Under the pieces are notes generated by a model that was not told the DNA's origin, ran no database searches, and saw only the letters and a list, made by a program, of their open reading frames with translations. The translations under genes and the position numbers were made by a program. A stretch of 64,000 bases of DNA, taken from NCBI RefSeq assembly GCF_032191515.1, contig NC_091395.1, forward strand, positions 30,927,276 to 30,991,275. The letters are read 5' to 3'. The stretch comes from Phaenicophaeus curvirostris (lineage: Eukaryota; Chordata; Aves; Cuculiformes; Cuculidae). The stretch's first letter is position 1; each line of letters begins with the position of its first letter. Below are positions 1 to 9,984 of the stretch, piece by piece.

Positions 1-580
1 TGTATAAACACGTGTTGACTGTTGTTGTGATACTGGAGACACATGCATGTTTTGAATCAGAAAAGCAGTTTCTGTTTTACAGCGAGTATTGTGTTATGGA
101 ATGGCATTAGTTAGGTACTACTATATTATACGGGGGAATTGTTTTCCAAAACGAGTTCTTTTCTTGCTAAAGGCAGTGTGGAACAAAGATATAATTTCTT
201 TTTTAAGTATAGGATAGAAACAACACTGAACTTCAAGGAACACTTAATAGTGGCCTGGCTGCAGGAAGAGAAGAAAAGAAGAAAGGTGTAGAGGACCAGA
301 ATTTTAATTAATCTGACCTTCCCTGGGCAATAGCGAGCAAGGATTGAGTTGTATGTGTTACGTAAGAGGAGAGAAAGGTCTGCAAGGAGTGAGAATTTCA
401 CAAGCTGCAGGCTGGATTGAGCTGTGGCACCTAGTTCTTACATATTGTTGCTGTGTGATTTTAATAACAAATTACTAGACAGTGTTAACGGGTGACCTTC
501 CTCTGAGTTTTGAAAGGTCTCTTGGGCACTGCACAAAATAAGTCTGCAACTTAGCTTTACATCAAAGCATGTAATTAACA
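1..580. other. AT-rich sequence, no gene seen
   Basis: No recognisable gene, RNA or repeat family is visible here. Reading frames are short, lack domain signatures and look random. It may be ordinary intergenic or intronic sequence of the repeat-domain flank. Confidence 0.5.
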
Positions 581-755
581 TAAAATCATAGAATCGTTTG
601 GTTGGAAAAGACCTTTGAGATCATCAAGTCCAACCATACCTGTCCACTTCTAAACCATATCCCTGAGCACTTCATCTACCCATCTTTTAAACAGCTCCAG
701 GGATGGGGACTCAACCACCTCTCTGAGCAAACTCTGCCAGTGCTTGATAATCCAG
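581..755 (-). mobile_element. CR1 LINE 3' end fragment
   Basis: Read on the minus strand this is the 3' tail of an avian/reptilian CR1 non-LTR retrotransposon. The plus strand opens with ATCATAGAATC, the complement of the CR1 terminal direct-repeat tail, followed by the characteristic GAGATCATCAAGTCCAACC and, about 80 bp on, the CTCCAGGGATGGGGACTC block. It is a severely 5'-truncated copy with no coding potential, which is usual for CR1. The 5' truncation point lies near 755 where CR1 similarity stops. Boundaries are by eye, about 10 bp uncertain. Confidence 0.9.
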
Positions 756-797
756 GTTCCTCCTTTACGTAAATATGATTCCTCCTTTACATAAACT
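756..797. repeat. 22 bp direct repeat, two copies
   Basis: TTCCTCCTTTAC plus a short tail occurs at about 757 and again at about 779, a 22 bp tandem duplication directly at the truncated 5' edge of the CR1 fragment. It may be an insertion or repair scar. Confidence 0.6.
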
Positions 798-3394
798 TTT
801 TTCTTGACTATTGTCGCCATTTGGAGGTGCCTGTCTAGGTATCACAGCTGGCAAATATTGTACCTAATTATTTTGACAGTACGCGTTTTAAGAACATTCT
901 CATTTCAAATAAACAAAAAGCCCCTTCACATTTCAAAGATGTGCATAATGCAACCTTGCAATAAAAATATTACGTCCTTTTCTCTATTTTAGTTTGTCCT
1001 TGTAGGACAAATGCAGAAGTCTGAAGAAGTCTGCTTTCTTGTAACTGCTTTTTTTTTTTATGCTTTCTGTCACCATATGGAGACAGAAGCTATTTTCACC
1101 CACCTTAACAGCCAGACTAAAGAAGCCTTTTCTAACTATTACCAGGTTATTAGGAAAATCAGATTTTTCTTTTTTTGGAGTGTATGTTTATTTAAGGTAG
1201 TGCAGTCATATTGCTGGAAAATTTAATAAATTTTATTACTCAGAAACAACATTAAGCACAACATCTTATAATAACATCAGGGGTTTTATCCTAGCCCTAC
1301 CTTAAAAAAGCAAAACTGAGATGTTTCTTCAGGTACAGAGGACAAAGATGACCACAGAGTTCTGTGATTGGTTCTCAAGCACAATGACTTCATTTTTGTC
1401 CCTGTCGATCTGTTTAAGCCTGATGTTGCAGAGCAAAGCAGTTATCTGCCATAATGGCAGGCACTGATTGAAGTTCCAGACAGAAAGGTGTTACCTTTAT
1501 CGTCTGAATCTTGAGTATTTTATTCAATAGAGACAATATTCCAGTTAATTACAGAATAGCACCTTGTGTGTGAATGTCTCTGGAGTGTTCACTTTTTAAA
1601 TGGAAGCAATGTGGCTGTCATTATCTGCTGAAAGATTAGTATTTTACGGATACACCAAAATCCTGACCTGGTTGCTGCAAATCACTGGTGGAAAAGCAAA
1701 GGCAGAGAAGTAACTGGCAGCTCAAGCACTCATTGGTACAACACAGCTCATTCACACCTATCAGGTGGTTTTGTGTGTCTTACTCCAATAGTGTGATACC
1801 AAAACTGAAAATGAAGTTATAAGGGGCAGAAGTGTCTGAAAAAGGAGGACTTTTCTAAAGACATTTGAGGACAAATGTATGTGATTTCCGAGTTTCTCTT
1901 AAGACCTAGCTGTTTTCAAATTGGGGCACCATCACCAGCTGGCCCCAAATTTCTCTTGATGGAAAAGTCCAGCAACTGGAAGGTGGCGACATTTGCTCTT
2001 ACCTCGCTGAAGTGACAAGTTGTCCCTGTGTGGAGTTCGTACAGGTCTAGGTTAAAGGTGTGTATAATGTGATTGTTTAATCTCTGTAGCTGTGCCATGG
2101 TATTTTTCCTGGGGACAGATGATGCCAGGTTTTCTGAGCAGCTCTCAGGGCTTGTTCTACGCAGTGGATGGAAGCTGAGATCCTAAACATTTGTTACCAC
2201 CATAGCTAGAAGAAGTACTAATAACAAGTAGGGGAACTATTAGAGTAGTCACAAATCATTTTGGTGTCTTCCACATCTTCCTGGAAATTCTTGATTTTTT
2301 TGCATGTCTAAACACAGAAAAAATGCTGAAAATATGGTATTTCTTTTATAAGGACCAGCCTATGAAAACCTTTTGCATATAAACTCATGCACTCTGTTTC
2401 ACAAGAAAATTTCAATTTCCTCAGCAACTTTCTGCTAGTTGTAACATTTCATGGGTTTGTACTGCAGAAGTAGAGAGGCAAAATGGTAGTAAGCCACATG
2501 GCATGCAGGTTTGCGTTTTTTTTGCTGTATAGACTGCAACAACATGATAAACAGAGGTGGCAGATTTTGGTTTTTTTTCTTTGTTTTTCAAGACTGTATT
2601 TCATCTATCTTCTGCAGTAGTTTCAGAAAACCATCAAATCTGAAGGTGTGAAATGATGACATTTCAACATTTTAAGCATACCCAATAAAGAGCATGAAAA
2701 GATTGCTAATATGCGTCATTTATTCTTGCAAAAATATTGGTACGAACGGCCTCTGTAAGGTTCTTTGCGAAGTTACAGTTGTGTGAGTGAGGTAGTGCCT
2801 TCAGCATTTTGATTATTACAAATGGGAGCTCATTTTACTGGTGTAACGTTTATGGACTATAAACATTCAGGGGATGCCAGATAATGTGCAAGGCTTTGGG
2901 CATACAAAATTTGCTGGGAGATATACAGCATGCAGTTAAGTCAAATCCTTAACTTTCTTGCACATACTTCCCTGTGTTGCTGTCTTAATAGACTTTCTAA
3001 AACGTTCTGTGTTTGAGACTAGAAAAACAACTGGGATTTAGTAGAGAAGCATTTGAGCAGGTTTATACACTGTGGCAATTTGACAATAGGAAAAAAACCC
3101 AGCACCCTGAGTTGACTAGAGTCACTACCAGGATTGAGAGGTCATCTCTTCTTCCAAGTGGCTTTCAGGTTCTCTTCCAAAATTTCTTTGTTGATGGGTG
3201 ATAAGACGTAATCCCCTCATCTTAAACATGTAGGAGAGGAACTGGCATTTGTAAGCACTCTTGGTTGGGCTTACCTTCCTAGATCAGAGGTACTCAGAAG
3301 GTACTGCTCCATCAGCTACTTCTCTTTTGCTATAATTTTGAAAGAAGTGAAGCAAACAATGACCCCCAGTGTTGGTGGGGGCTGTGAAAGAGCT
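798..3394. other. Unique-looking AT-rich sequence, no gene seen
   Basis: About 2.6 kb with no recognisable coding exon, RNA gene or repeat family. It contains poly-T and poly-A tracts (for example near 1050 and 2520). All open frames are under about 110 codons and show no domain. Non-coding exons or regulatory sequence cannot be excluded by eye. Confidence 0.5.
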
Positions 3395-4346
3395 GCCGGA
3401 GCAGCTACTGACAGTCAACAGCTTTTGTCTGGGAAGAATCTGCAGATGTTTGTGGTTTTGGAGCTGGGCTCTGCTGAGAATGAATTTCAATGGAATTAAG
3501 TGGGCTTATTTTGACTTCAGTGGACTTGTTTTGATTCTGTAAATTTGTTTTGGCTTCAGAGGTTTTGCTGTTTTCAGTGAAAGCATAACCAGAAGAAGGA
3601 AATAACAAGCTGCAGCTTTCTGTGCTAGCACATTTTTTGGGGGAGAAATCCCTGGAACCATCAATTTTATAGCCGGCTCAGTACATCCATTGCGAGAGAG
3701 CCCACTGAGCAAAACTCTTGCTGATCCATGCTTTGTTGATTGCAGTGGAAGGCATAGCAGGACTAGACATTTCCAATTTTGCAGGCCATATCTGCTTTGC
3801 GTGCTTGAATATTTCATATCTTTTATTTGGCACAGCAAGCGTGTATATGTGGTTTGTTTGGGTCAGTGAAACGGTGTTCAGGAGAAAGACTTAACAAACA
3901 GTAGCTTCCACTCTTAACTTCTTCCATGTGGGAGCAGTTCCTGAACGTTTCAGCTGCTGCAGGTGGGCTACTTTGAGTATAGTCGAGTAACGTAGGACCA
4001 TTCTAGACCAAAGCATTCCCCCATTCCAGGTTTTCAGTTTTCAGTGAAAGTGCTACCAGGATAAGGAAATAACAACCAACAGCATTCATTGCTAGCAGCT
4101 TCCCTGCAGGAAATATGCCTGATGTTTCATATTTTGCAGCTGGGCTTTACTGAGCAGAGTCGAGTCACAGATTAACATTCCAAGATAAAGCATTCTGCTA
4201 TTTGTGCTTTGCTCTTTGCAGTTAAAGCGCTGTCAGGACAAGGACAAAACAAACAACAACTTTCTATGCTAGCACACTTCCTTCGGGACGAATCTCTGGA
4301 TGCATCAATTTTTTGGTGTAAAACCAGTGTATATCAAAGCATTTAG
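3395..4346 (-). repeat. Old, diverged satellite monomers (reverse orientation)
   Basis: A degenerate tandem repeat. The landmark CAGTGAAAG (or a near variant) recurs at about 3575, 3743, 3864, 4042 and 4219, mostly 168-178 bp apart. A second landmark, GCAGCTTCCCTGC or a variant, follows it by about 53 bp. Both landmarks, with the same spacing (about 52 bp), occur in the reverse complement of the ~166 bp monomers of the large array right of 12.4 kb. This is therefore the same family, older and inverted. The left edge is blurred; fragments resembling the unit may begin nearer 3340. Confidence 0.75.
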
Positions 4347-4535
4347 AAAGTTAGAGTTAGGGTTGATATAGGGGTTACTGTTATGATTTACAGTTTGAAG
4401 TTAACTTTAGGGTTAAGATTTGGTCTAGGGTTATGTTTGGGGCTTAGGGTTAGGGTTATGGTAAGGTTTAGGGTTTTACTTTTAGGGGTGGAGTTAGGGT
4501 TATTTGTATGGTTGGAGCTATAGTTAGGGTTAGGG
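4347..4535 (+). repeat. Degenerate telomere-like block 1
   Basis: Imperfect TTAGGG and TTTAGGG-like repeats, G-rich on the plus strand, with interspersed GTTATGG and GTTAGAG variants. It interrupts an old satellite monomer: it starts abruptly after CAAAGCATTTAG and ends just before GAGATATCCCTGG. It is too short and degenerate to be an active telomere. Confidence 0.8.
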
Positions 4536-5108
4536 ACAGAGATATCCCTGGACGTTTCAAATTTTATAGCCTGACTTTACTGAACATAGTCTAGTCATAG
4601 ATAACCATTATAAGTGATGGCATTCTGCTACTTGTGCTTTGCTGTTTGCAGTTGAAGTGAGAAATCAGAAGCAGTAGCGTTCAATGCTAACAGCTTCCTT
4701 CGGGAGAAATTGCTGAATGTGTCAATTTTACAGCTGGGCTCTGCAGACTAGCATCCATTGCGAGTCAGCACTCTGCAGTAAAGCTCTAGCTGAATTACCG
4801 TTTGTTGCTTGCAGTGAAAAGGGTAGCAGGACTAGAGTCTAACTAGCAGCAGATTTCCATCCTAAAACTTTGTCTGTAGAAGTAATTCTTTGATGATTCC
4901 AATTTTGCAGCCAGGCTTTACTGAGTAGAGCTGAGTCACAGGTGACCATTCCAAAACAAAGCATTCTGCTATTTGTGTTTTGCTGTTTGCAGTTTATGCG
5001 CTACCAGGATAAGGACAAAACAAGCAGCAGCTTTTTGTATTCCCTTTGGAGAAATCACCGAGTGTGTCAATTTTTTGGTGTGTACCCAGTGTATACCAAA
5101 GCATTTAG
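4536..5108 (-). repeat. Old, diverged satellite monomers (reverse orientation)
   Basis: About three further old monomers, with the CAGTGAAAG-type landmark at about 4649, 4812 and 4990 (163 and 178 bp apart). The last monomer ends in CAAAGCATTTAG, the same sequence that borders telomere-like block 1, but here it is followed by a CR1 copy. Confidence 0.75.
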
Positions 5109-5951
5109 ACTCACAGAATCACCAGGACCCATTGGATCATCGAGTCCAACCATTCCTATCAAACACTAAACCATGCCCCTTAGCACCTCACCCATCCGTC
5201 TTTTAAACACCTCCAGGAAAGGTGACTCAACCACCTCCTGGGCAGCCTGTTCCAGTGACCAATGACCCTTTCCAAGAAAGATTTTTTCCTGATATCAAGC
5301 CTGAAGCTTCCCTGACAGAGCTTGAGGCCGTTCCCTCTCGTCCTGTCCCCTGTCACTTGGAAGAAGAGGCCAGCTCCCTCCTCTCCACAACCTCCTTTGA
5401 GGTAGTTGTAGAGATCAATGAGGTCTCTCCTCAGCCTCCTCTTCTCCAGGCTAAACAACCCCAGCTCTCTCAGCTGCTCCTCGTTAAGATTTGTTCTCCA
5501 GCCCCTTCACCAGATTTGTTGCTCTTCTCTGGACTTGCCCCAGAGCCTCAACATCTTTCTTGTGGTGAGGGGCCCAGAAACAAACACAGGATTCAAGGAG
5601 CAGTCTCACCAGTGCCGAGTACAGAGGGAGAATAACCTCCCTGGACTTGTTGGTCATGCTGTTTCTGATACAGGCCAAGATGCTATTGGCCTTCTTGGCC
5701 ACCTGAGCACACTGCTGGCTCATGTTCAGTTGGCTGTCAACCAACACCCCCAGGTCCTTCTCCTCCAGGCAGCTTTCCAGCCAGTCTTCTCCTAGTCTGT
5801 AGCACTATATAGGGTTGTTGTGCCCCAAGTGCAGGACCCTGTATTTGGCCTTGTTAAACCTCATGCCATTGTTCTCAGCCTAGCAGTCCAATCTGTTCAG
5901 ATCCCTTTGTAGAGCCTTCCTACCGTCCAGCAGATCCACGCTTCCACCCAG
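5109..5951 (-). mobile_element. CR1 LINE fragment, 3' portion with ORF2 C-terminus
   Basis: Minus-strand CR1 copy. The plus strand starts with TCACAGAATC and GATCATCGAGTCCAACC, the complement of the CR1 3' end. It runs about 840 bp into the end of ORF2. Conceptual minus-strand reading at 5484-5747 shows the post-RT region (SQQCAQVAKKANSILACI) and 5180-5458 shows the C-terminal end (SLEKRRLRRDLI, then HWNRLPR). The two lie in different frames, so the reading frame is broken. The copy stops at 5951, where telomere-like repeats begin with AAAGTTAGGGTT. Its 5' edge overlaps by about 25 bp the 3' edge of the CR1 piece at 7631. Confidence 0.92.
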
Positions 5952-6505
5952 AAAGTTAGGGTTAATGTCCAGTTTTATGGTTATGGTTTGATGTTACAGT
6001 TAGGTTTTAGAGATAGAGTTAGGGTAATGCTTAGGTTTTAGGGTTAGAGTTAGAATTCTGTTTAGAGTTTAGATTTAGGTTAGGGTTAATGGTCGGGTTT
6101 GCAGTTAGGGTTGCGGTTTAGGTTTAGGGTTTGGGGATAGAGCTAGACTTTAGAGTTTAGGGATAGTTTTACAGTTAGGGTTTAGGGTTAGAGTTAGCAT
6201 TACGTTTAGGTTTAGGGTTAGGATTAGGTTTAGGGTTAGGGTTTAAGAGCTTAGGTTTTAGGTTTAGGGTTTAGGGTTAGGGTGTAGATCCAGTAGTAGA
6301 AGGTTAGGGTTTGGGTTAGGGTTAACATTGGGGTTATGTTTAGTGTTTGTATAGGGATTAAAGTTTAGGGTTAGAAGTTAGCTTTAGGGTGAAGGTTTGG
6401 TGTAGGATTATTTTAGGTTATAGGGGTTATGGCAAAGTTTAGGGTTTAGTGTTAATTTAAGGTGGGGAGTTAAAGTGAATTTTAGGGTTGGGGTTAGGGT
6501 TGTGG
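5952..6505 (+). repeat. Degenerate telomere-like block 2
   Basis: About 550 bp of imperfect TTAGGG/TTTAGGG-like repeats on the plus strand, with best-preserved runs near 6180-6280. Its left edge (AAAGTTAGGGTT) and right edge (just before GAGATATCCCTGG) match those of block 1, so blocks 1 and 2 are copies of one composite unit of different length. Confidence 0.85.
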
Positions 6506-6638
6506 AGGAGATATCCCTGGATGTTTCGGATTTTATAGTCCGGCTTTATTGAACATAATTGAGTCACATATAACCATTACAAGGAAGAGCATTCTGCTAT
6601 TCATGCTTTGCAGTTTTCAGTTGAAGCGCTACCAGAAG
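6506..6638 (-). repeat. Partial old satellite monomer between telomere-like blocks
   Basis: Starts GAGATATCCCTGGATG and includes GCATTCTGCTATT and CAGTTGAAGCGCTACCAG, the same landmarks and order as at 4536-4670. It is a single partial reverse-orientation monomer stranded between telomere-like blocks 2 and 3. Confidence 0.75.
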
Positions 6639-7600
6639 TGGTTACGTTTAGGGTTAGCTTAGGTTTTAAGGTTGGAGTTAGTATTATGTTTCGAATTTAG
6701 GTTTAGGGTTTGAGGTTAGGTTCAGGGTTAGCGTTAGGTTTTAGGGGTAGATTTAGGATAATGTTTAAGTTTTAGGGATAGTTTTAGGGATAGGATTTTG
6801 GTGTAGGGTTAGAGTTAGTATTATGTTTAGAGTTTAGGTTTAGGGTTAGTGTTAGGGTTTAGGGTTAGGGTTAGGTTTAGGATTTTGGTTAGGTTTTATG
6901 TTACAGTTAGGATTTAGGGTTAGAGTCAATTTTTCTTTAGAGTTTTGATTTATTGTTAGGGTTAGCATTAGGGTTTGAGTTGTGGTTAAATTTAGAACTA
7001 CAGATGTGGTAATGTTTAGGGTTTACAGATAGTTTCAGGGTTAGTCTTACGTTAATGTTTAGAGTTTAAGGATAGTTTTAGAATTAGAGTAAGATTGTAG
7101 TTTAGGTTTAGGGCTAGGGTTAGGATTACGGTTAGGGTTTAGGATCAGGGTTAGGTTGTGGTTTAGTGGTAGGCTTATGGTTAGGTATTAGTGTTACGTT
7201 TAGGGCTGGGACTGGAGTTAGGATTATGGTTAGTTTACTGTTTGAGTTAGCTTTAGGATTAGGTTTTACGATTAGAGCTGGAATTATGTTCAAAGTTTAG
7301 GTTAAGGTTTGGGTTACAGTTTAGGGCTAGTGTAAGAGTTTAGTGATAGAGTTAGTGTCATGTTTTGAGTAATGTTTAGAATCAGGATTATGTTTTAATG
7401 TTTGGGGGTTAGGGTTAGGATTAGGGATTTTGGTTAATGTTAGGTTTTAGGGGTAGACTTTGGGTAATGTTTAGGTTTTAGGTATAGTTTTAGGGTTTGG
7501 ATTAGAGTTTACTGTTAGAGTTAAGATTATATTTAGGTTTAGGGTTAATGTTAGGGTTTAAGTTTAAAGTTAGGTTTAGGATTTTTTTTAGGGTTAGGTT
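6639..7600 (+). repeat. Degenerate telomere-like block 3
   Basis: About 960 bp of TTAGGG/TTTAGGG-like repeats with many point changes and spacer words such as GTTAGAGTTAGTATTATG that recur inside blocks 2 and 3, which suggests a longer internal repeat over the hexamer/heptamer background. No uninterrupted run of more than a few perfect TTAGGG units is present. Confidence 0.8.
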
Positions 7601-7630
7601 TGATGACCATTCCAAACTAAGACCATTCCG
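7601..7630 (-). repeat. Scrap of old satellite monomer
   Basis: TGACCATTCCAAAC is close to the satellite segment at about 4942-4960 (GTGACCATTCCAAAAC). A short remnant lies between telomere-like block 3 and the second CR1 fragment. Confidence 0.5.
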
Positions 7631-8513
7631 CCCTACCCTCCAGCAGATCCACACTACCACCCAGCTTAGTGTCATCTGCAAACCTGCTAAGGGTGTACTC
7701 AATGCCTTCATCCAGGTCATTGATAAAGACAATGAACAGAGCTGGACCCAGCACTGAGCCCTGGGGAACCCCACTTGTAACTGGCCTCCAGCTGGAGTTT
7801 ACTCCATTTACCACAACTCTCTGGGCCCAGCCATCCAAAAAGTTTTCAACTCAGGAGAGTGATCACCTGTCCAATCCAGAGGCCTATAGTTTCCCAAGCA
7901 GAGTGCTGTGAGAAACTGTGTCAAAGGGTTTGCTGAAGTCCAAGAAGACTACATCCACATCCAGTAGGCAAGTCACTTTGTCATAGAAGGAGATCAGGTC
8001 TGTTTGGCACAGTTTCGTGAACCTGTGTTGACTGGGCCTAATCACCCAGTTTTCTTGCATGTGTTTCATGATGGCACTCAAGATCACCTGTTCCATGACT
8101 TTCCCCAGCATTGAGGTCAGACTGACAGGCCTATAGTTCCCTGGATCCTCCCTGCGACCCTTCTTGTAGATGGGCACAGTATCAGCCAGCCTCCAGTCAA
8201 GCGGAACTTCCTCAGTCAGCCAGGACTGCTGGAAGATGATGAAAGGCAGTTTGGCCAGCACATCTGCCAGTTCCTTCAATACCCTTGGATGGATCCCATC
8301 TGGCCCCATAGACTTGTGGGTGTCTAGCTGGACAAGCAAGTCTCTAACCACTCTCTCTTGGATCATGGGAGCTTTGTTCTGCTCCTCTAGCTCCTGGATA
8401 TATACACACAGGGAACAACTTTCCTTGCTATGGAAGACTGAGGCAAAGAAGGCATTAAGTACCTCAGCCTTGTCGTCATCCCCTGTCACTGTAGTTCCAT
8501 CTGCACTCCCTGC
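7631..8513 (-). pseudogene. CR1 ORF2 reverse transcriptase remnant
   Basis: The ancestral protein copies CR1 RNA into DNA at the target site. Visible RT landmarks in order: an early segment containing AEVLNAFFASVF; GPDGIHPRVLKELAD; GNYRPVSLTSMLGKVME; VVFLDFSKPFDTVSH (the catalytic-Asp motif region); then GVPQGSVLGPALF and FADDTKLGG (the F/Y-ADD catalytic box). The two halves are in one frame but separated by three in-frame stops between 7838 and 7886, so the gene is dead. The apparent upstream ATG at 8543 lies in mitochondrial tRNA sequence and is an accident of the junction. Confidence 0.93.
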
Positions 8514-8515
8514 CC
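7631..8515 (-). mobile_element. CR1 LINE fragment, reverse-transcriptase portion
   Basis: Internal CR1 segment on the minus strand, carrying the central reverse-transcriptase region of ORF2 but neither end of the element. It begins near CTACCCTCCAGCAGATCC, within about 25 bp of the point where the 5109-5951 fragment stops, and continues in the 5' direction of the element. It ends abruptly at about 8515 against mitochondrial tRNA-Ile sequence. The order and orientation are those of one element split by 1.65 kb of telomere-like and satellite sequence. Confidence 0.9.
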
Positions 8516-8589
8516 TGAAATGTGCCTGAATATGAAGGATCACTGTGATAAAGTGAACATATAGATGTATAATAACCCTCTCACTTCCT
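8516..8589 (+). pseudogene. Numt tRNA-Ile
   Basis: The anticodon arm TCACT/AGTGA closes a seven-base loop containing GAT. The 3' acceptor half CACTTCC pairs with GAAATG-type sequence at the 5' end, with the first pair damaged at the junction with CR1. This is the left limit of the numt. Confidence 0.85.
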
Positions 8590-8610
8590 ACCCAAATTCT
8601 TCCCGCAAAA

Positions 8611-8681
8611 CTTGCAAAAGTAGGAATTGAACCTACACAGAAGAGATCAAAGCCCTCAATACTTCCATAATATTACTTCCT
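8611..8681 (-). pseudogene. Numt tRNA-Gln
   Basis: Read on the minus strand the anticodon TTG appears (plus strand GATCAAAGC). The T-arm stretch AGGAATTGAACCTACAC is typical of vertebrate light-strand tRNA-Gln. The acceptor stem is poorly paired at the outer end, so the right side near 8681 is firmer than the left limit. Confidence 0.8.
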
Positions 8682-8750
8682 AGTAGGGTAAGCTGACAAA
8701 GCTATCGGGCCTATACACCGAAAATGATGGTTTAACCCCTTCCCTTACTA
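8682..8750 (+). pseudogene. Numt tRNA-Met
   Basis: A full 69 bp cloverleaf length. The acceptor AGTAGGG pairs with CCCTTACT apart from a G-T pair, and the anticodon arm in the region GCTATCGGGCCTATAC carries one or two substitutions. It is followed immediately by the ND2 start, as in the mitogenome. Confidence 0.9.
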
Positions 8751-9775
8751 ATGAACCCCCATGCAAAGCTAAGCTTCATAATAAGCTTACTACTAGGAAC
8801 AACCATCACAGTATCAAGTAATCATTGAATAATAGCCTGAATAAGGCTAGAAATCAACACCCTTTCAATCATTCCCCTCATTGCAAAGTTCCACCACCCA
8901 CGAGCAATTGAAGCCACAATCAAATACTTTCTAGTACAAGCAGCCACCTCAGCATTAGTGCTTTTTTCTAGCAAAACTAATGCTTGAGCAACAAGTCAAT
9001 GAGATATTACTCAAATAAATAGCCCACCATCATTCCTGCTCCTAACAGCAGCAATTGAATTAAACGCTGGACTGGTATCATTCCACTTTTGATTCCCAGA
9101 AGTACTGCAAGGTTCATCCATAACTATCACCCTACTCCTATCCACAATCATAAAACTACCACCAATCACAATCTTCTCCCTAGTATACCACTCCATAAAC
9201 CCCATAACACTAACCAGCCATTGCCTCAGCAGTTCTAGGAGGCTGAATAGGCCTTAACCAAAAGCAAACACAAAATATCTTAGCTTTCTCATCCATCTAC
9301 CACCTAGACTGAATAACCATCATCATCATCTACAACCCAAACCTCACCACACTAAACTTCTATATATGCTCTATTATAACTCCCACTGTGTTCCTCTCAC
9401 TCAACATAATCAAAACCCTAAAATTATCTACAATAATGACCTCCTGAACAAAAGCACCTATCCTAAACACAACCCTTAGACTAACACTCCTCTCACTAGC
9501 AGGCCTAACCCCATTAACAGGATTCTTACCAAAATGGCTCAACATCCACAATCTAACAAAACAACAAATAACAACAGCAGCAACACTAACAGCAATATTA
9601 TCACTACTAGGACAATTTTTCTACCTCCACCTCGCATGCTACTCAGCAATCACACTACCACCAAACTCCACCAACTATATGAAACAGTGGCACATAAAGA
9701 AAACATCTAACATCTTAATTGCCATCCTTACCTCATTATCCATACTACTCTTCCCCATAATCCTGACCACCACCC
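8751..9775 (+). pseudogene. MT-ND2 (numt copy): Numt NADH dehydrogenase subunit 2
   Basis: Copy of the membrane subunit ND2 of respiratory complex I. It starts ATGAACCCCCATGC (MNPHAK). Read with the vertebrate mitochondrial code it is open and collinear with avian ND2 to about 9210 (for example FHHPRAIEATIKYF and FHFWFPEVLQGSS), then shifts frame once near 9210-9217 and continues open to the end (LNQKQTQN, then LTPLTGFLPKWL, then LPPNSTNYMKQWH). AGG and AGA codons occur, which are not sense codons in vertebrate mitochondria. Length is near the usual ~1040 bp. The single frameshift and few disruptions suggest a moderately young copy. It is untranslatable under the nuclear code because of the TGA codons. 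Confidence 0.95.
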
Positions 9776-9838
9776 ATGGTAGGATAACCCATACTGAAAG
9801 CTTTCAAAGCCTTAAACATGAACTAGAACCTCCTGTGC
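9776..9838 (+). pseudogene. Numt tRNA-Trp, shortened
   Basis: The segment GAAAGCTTTCAAAGCCTTAA, centred near 9805, is the anticodon arm with TCA (read UGA). It sits between ND2 and tRNA-Ala. The 5' acceptor half is altered and the region is a few bases shorter than usual. Confidence 0.75.
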
Positions 9839-9908
9839 TAAGACCCACAGGACATTAACATACATCCCATGAATGCAACTCAGGTGTTTTAATTAAGCTA
9901 TGGCCTTA
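9839..9908 (-). pseudogene. Numt tRNA-Ala
   Basis: Acceptor halves TAAGACC (9839) and GGCCTTA (9902) pair with one mismatch. The plus strand GAATGCAACT contains the complement of anticodon TGC. It is the first member of the WANCY cluster. Confidence 0.85.
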
Positions 9909-9911
9909 CTC

Positions 9912-9983
9912 TAGACAGGCAGGCTTCAATCCCACAAAAGTTTAATTAACAACTAGATGCCCAAACCAACAGGCTTCCGTCTG
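9912..9983 (-). pseudogene. Numt tRNA-Asn
   Basis: Acceptor halves TAGACAG and CCGTCTG pair with two mismatches. The minus-strand anticodon is GTT (plus AATTAACAACT). tRNA-Cys follows directly with no stem-loop light-strand origin in between, as in birds. Confidence 0.85.
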
Positions 9984-9984
9984 A

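Noticed and set aside
126..401. 91-codon minus-strand frame as a small gene
   Set aside because: Low-complexity hydrophobic/basic composition, no recognisable domain or supporting signals; it is within chance expectation for AT-rich DNA.
3405..3838. Minus-strand frames of 67-110 codons as exons
   Set aside because: They lie in old satellite monomers and have no domain or repeat-independent support.
5222..5795. Plus-strand open frames of 125-137 codons
   Set aside because: They are antisense to CR1 ORF2 and have no domain of their own.
4347..7600. A functional telomere or chromosome end
   Set aside because: The repeats are degenerate, short and interrupted by satellite and LINE sequence, and more than 50 kb of other sequence follows on the side toward which TTAGGG points.
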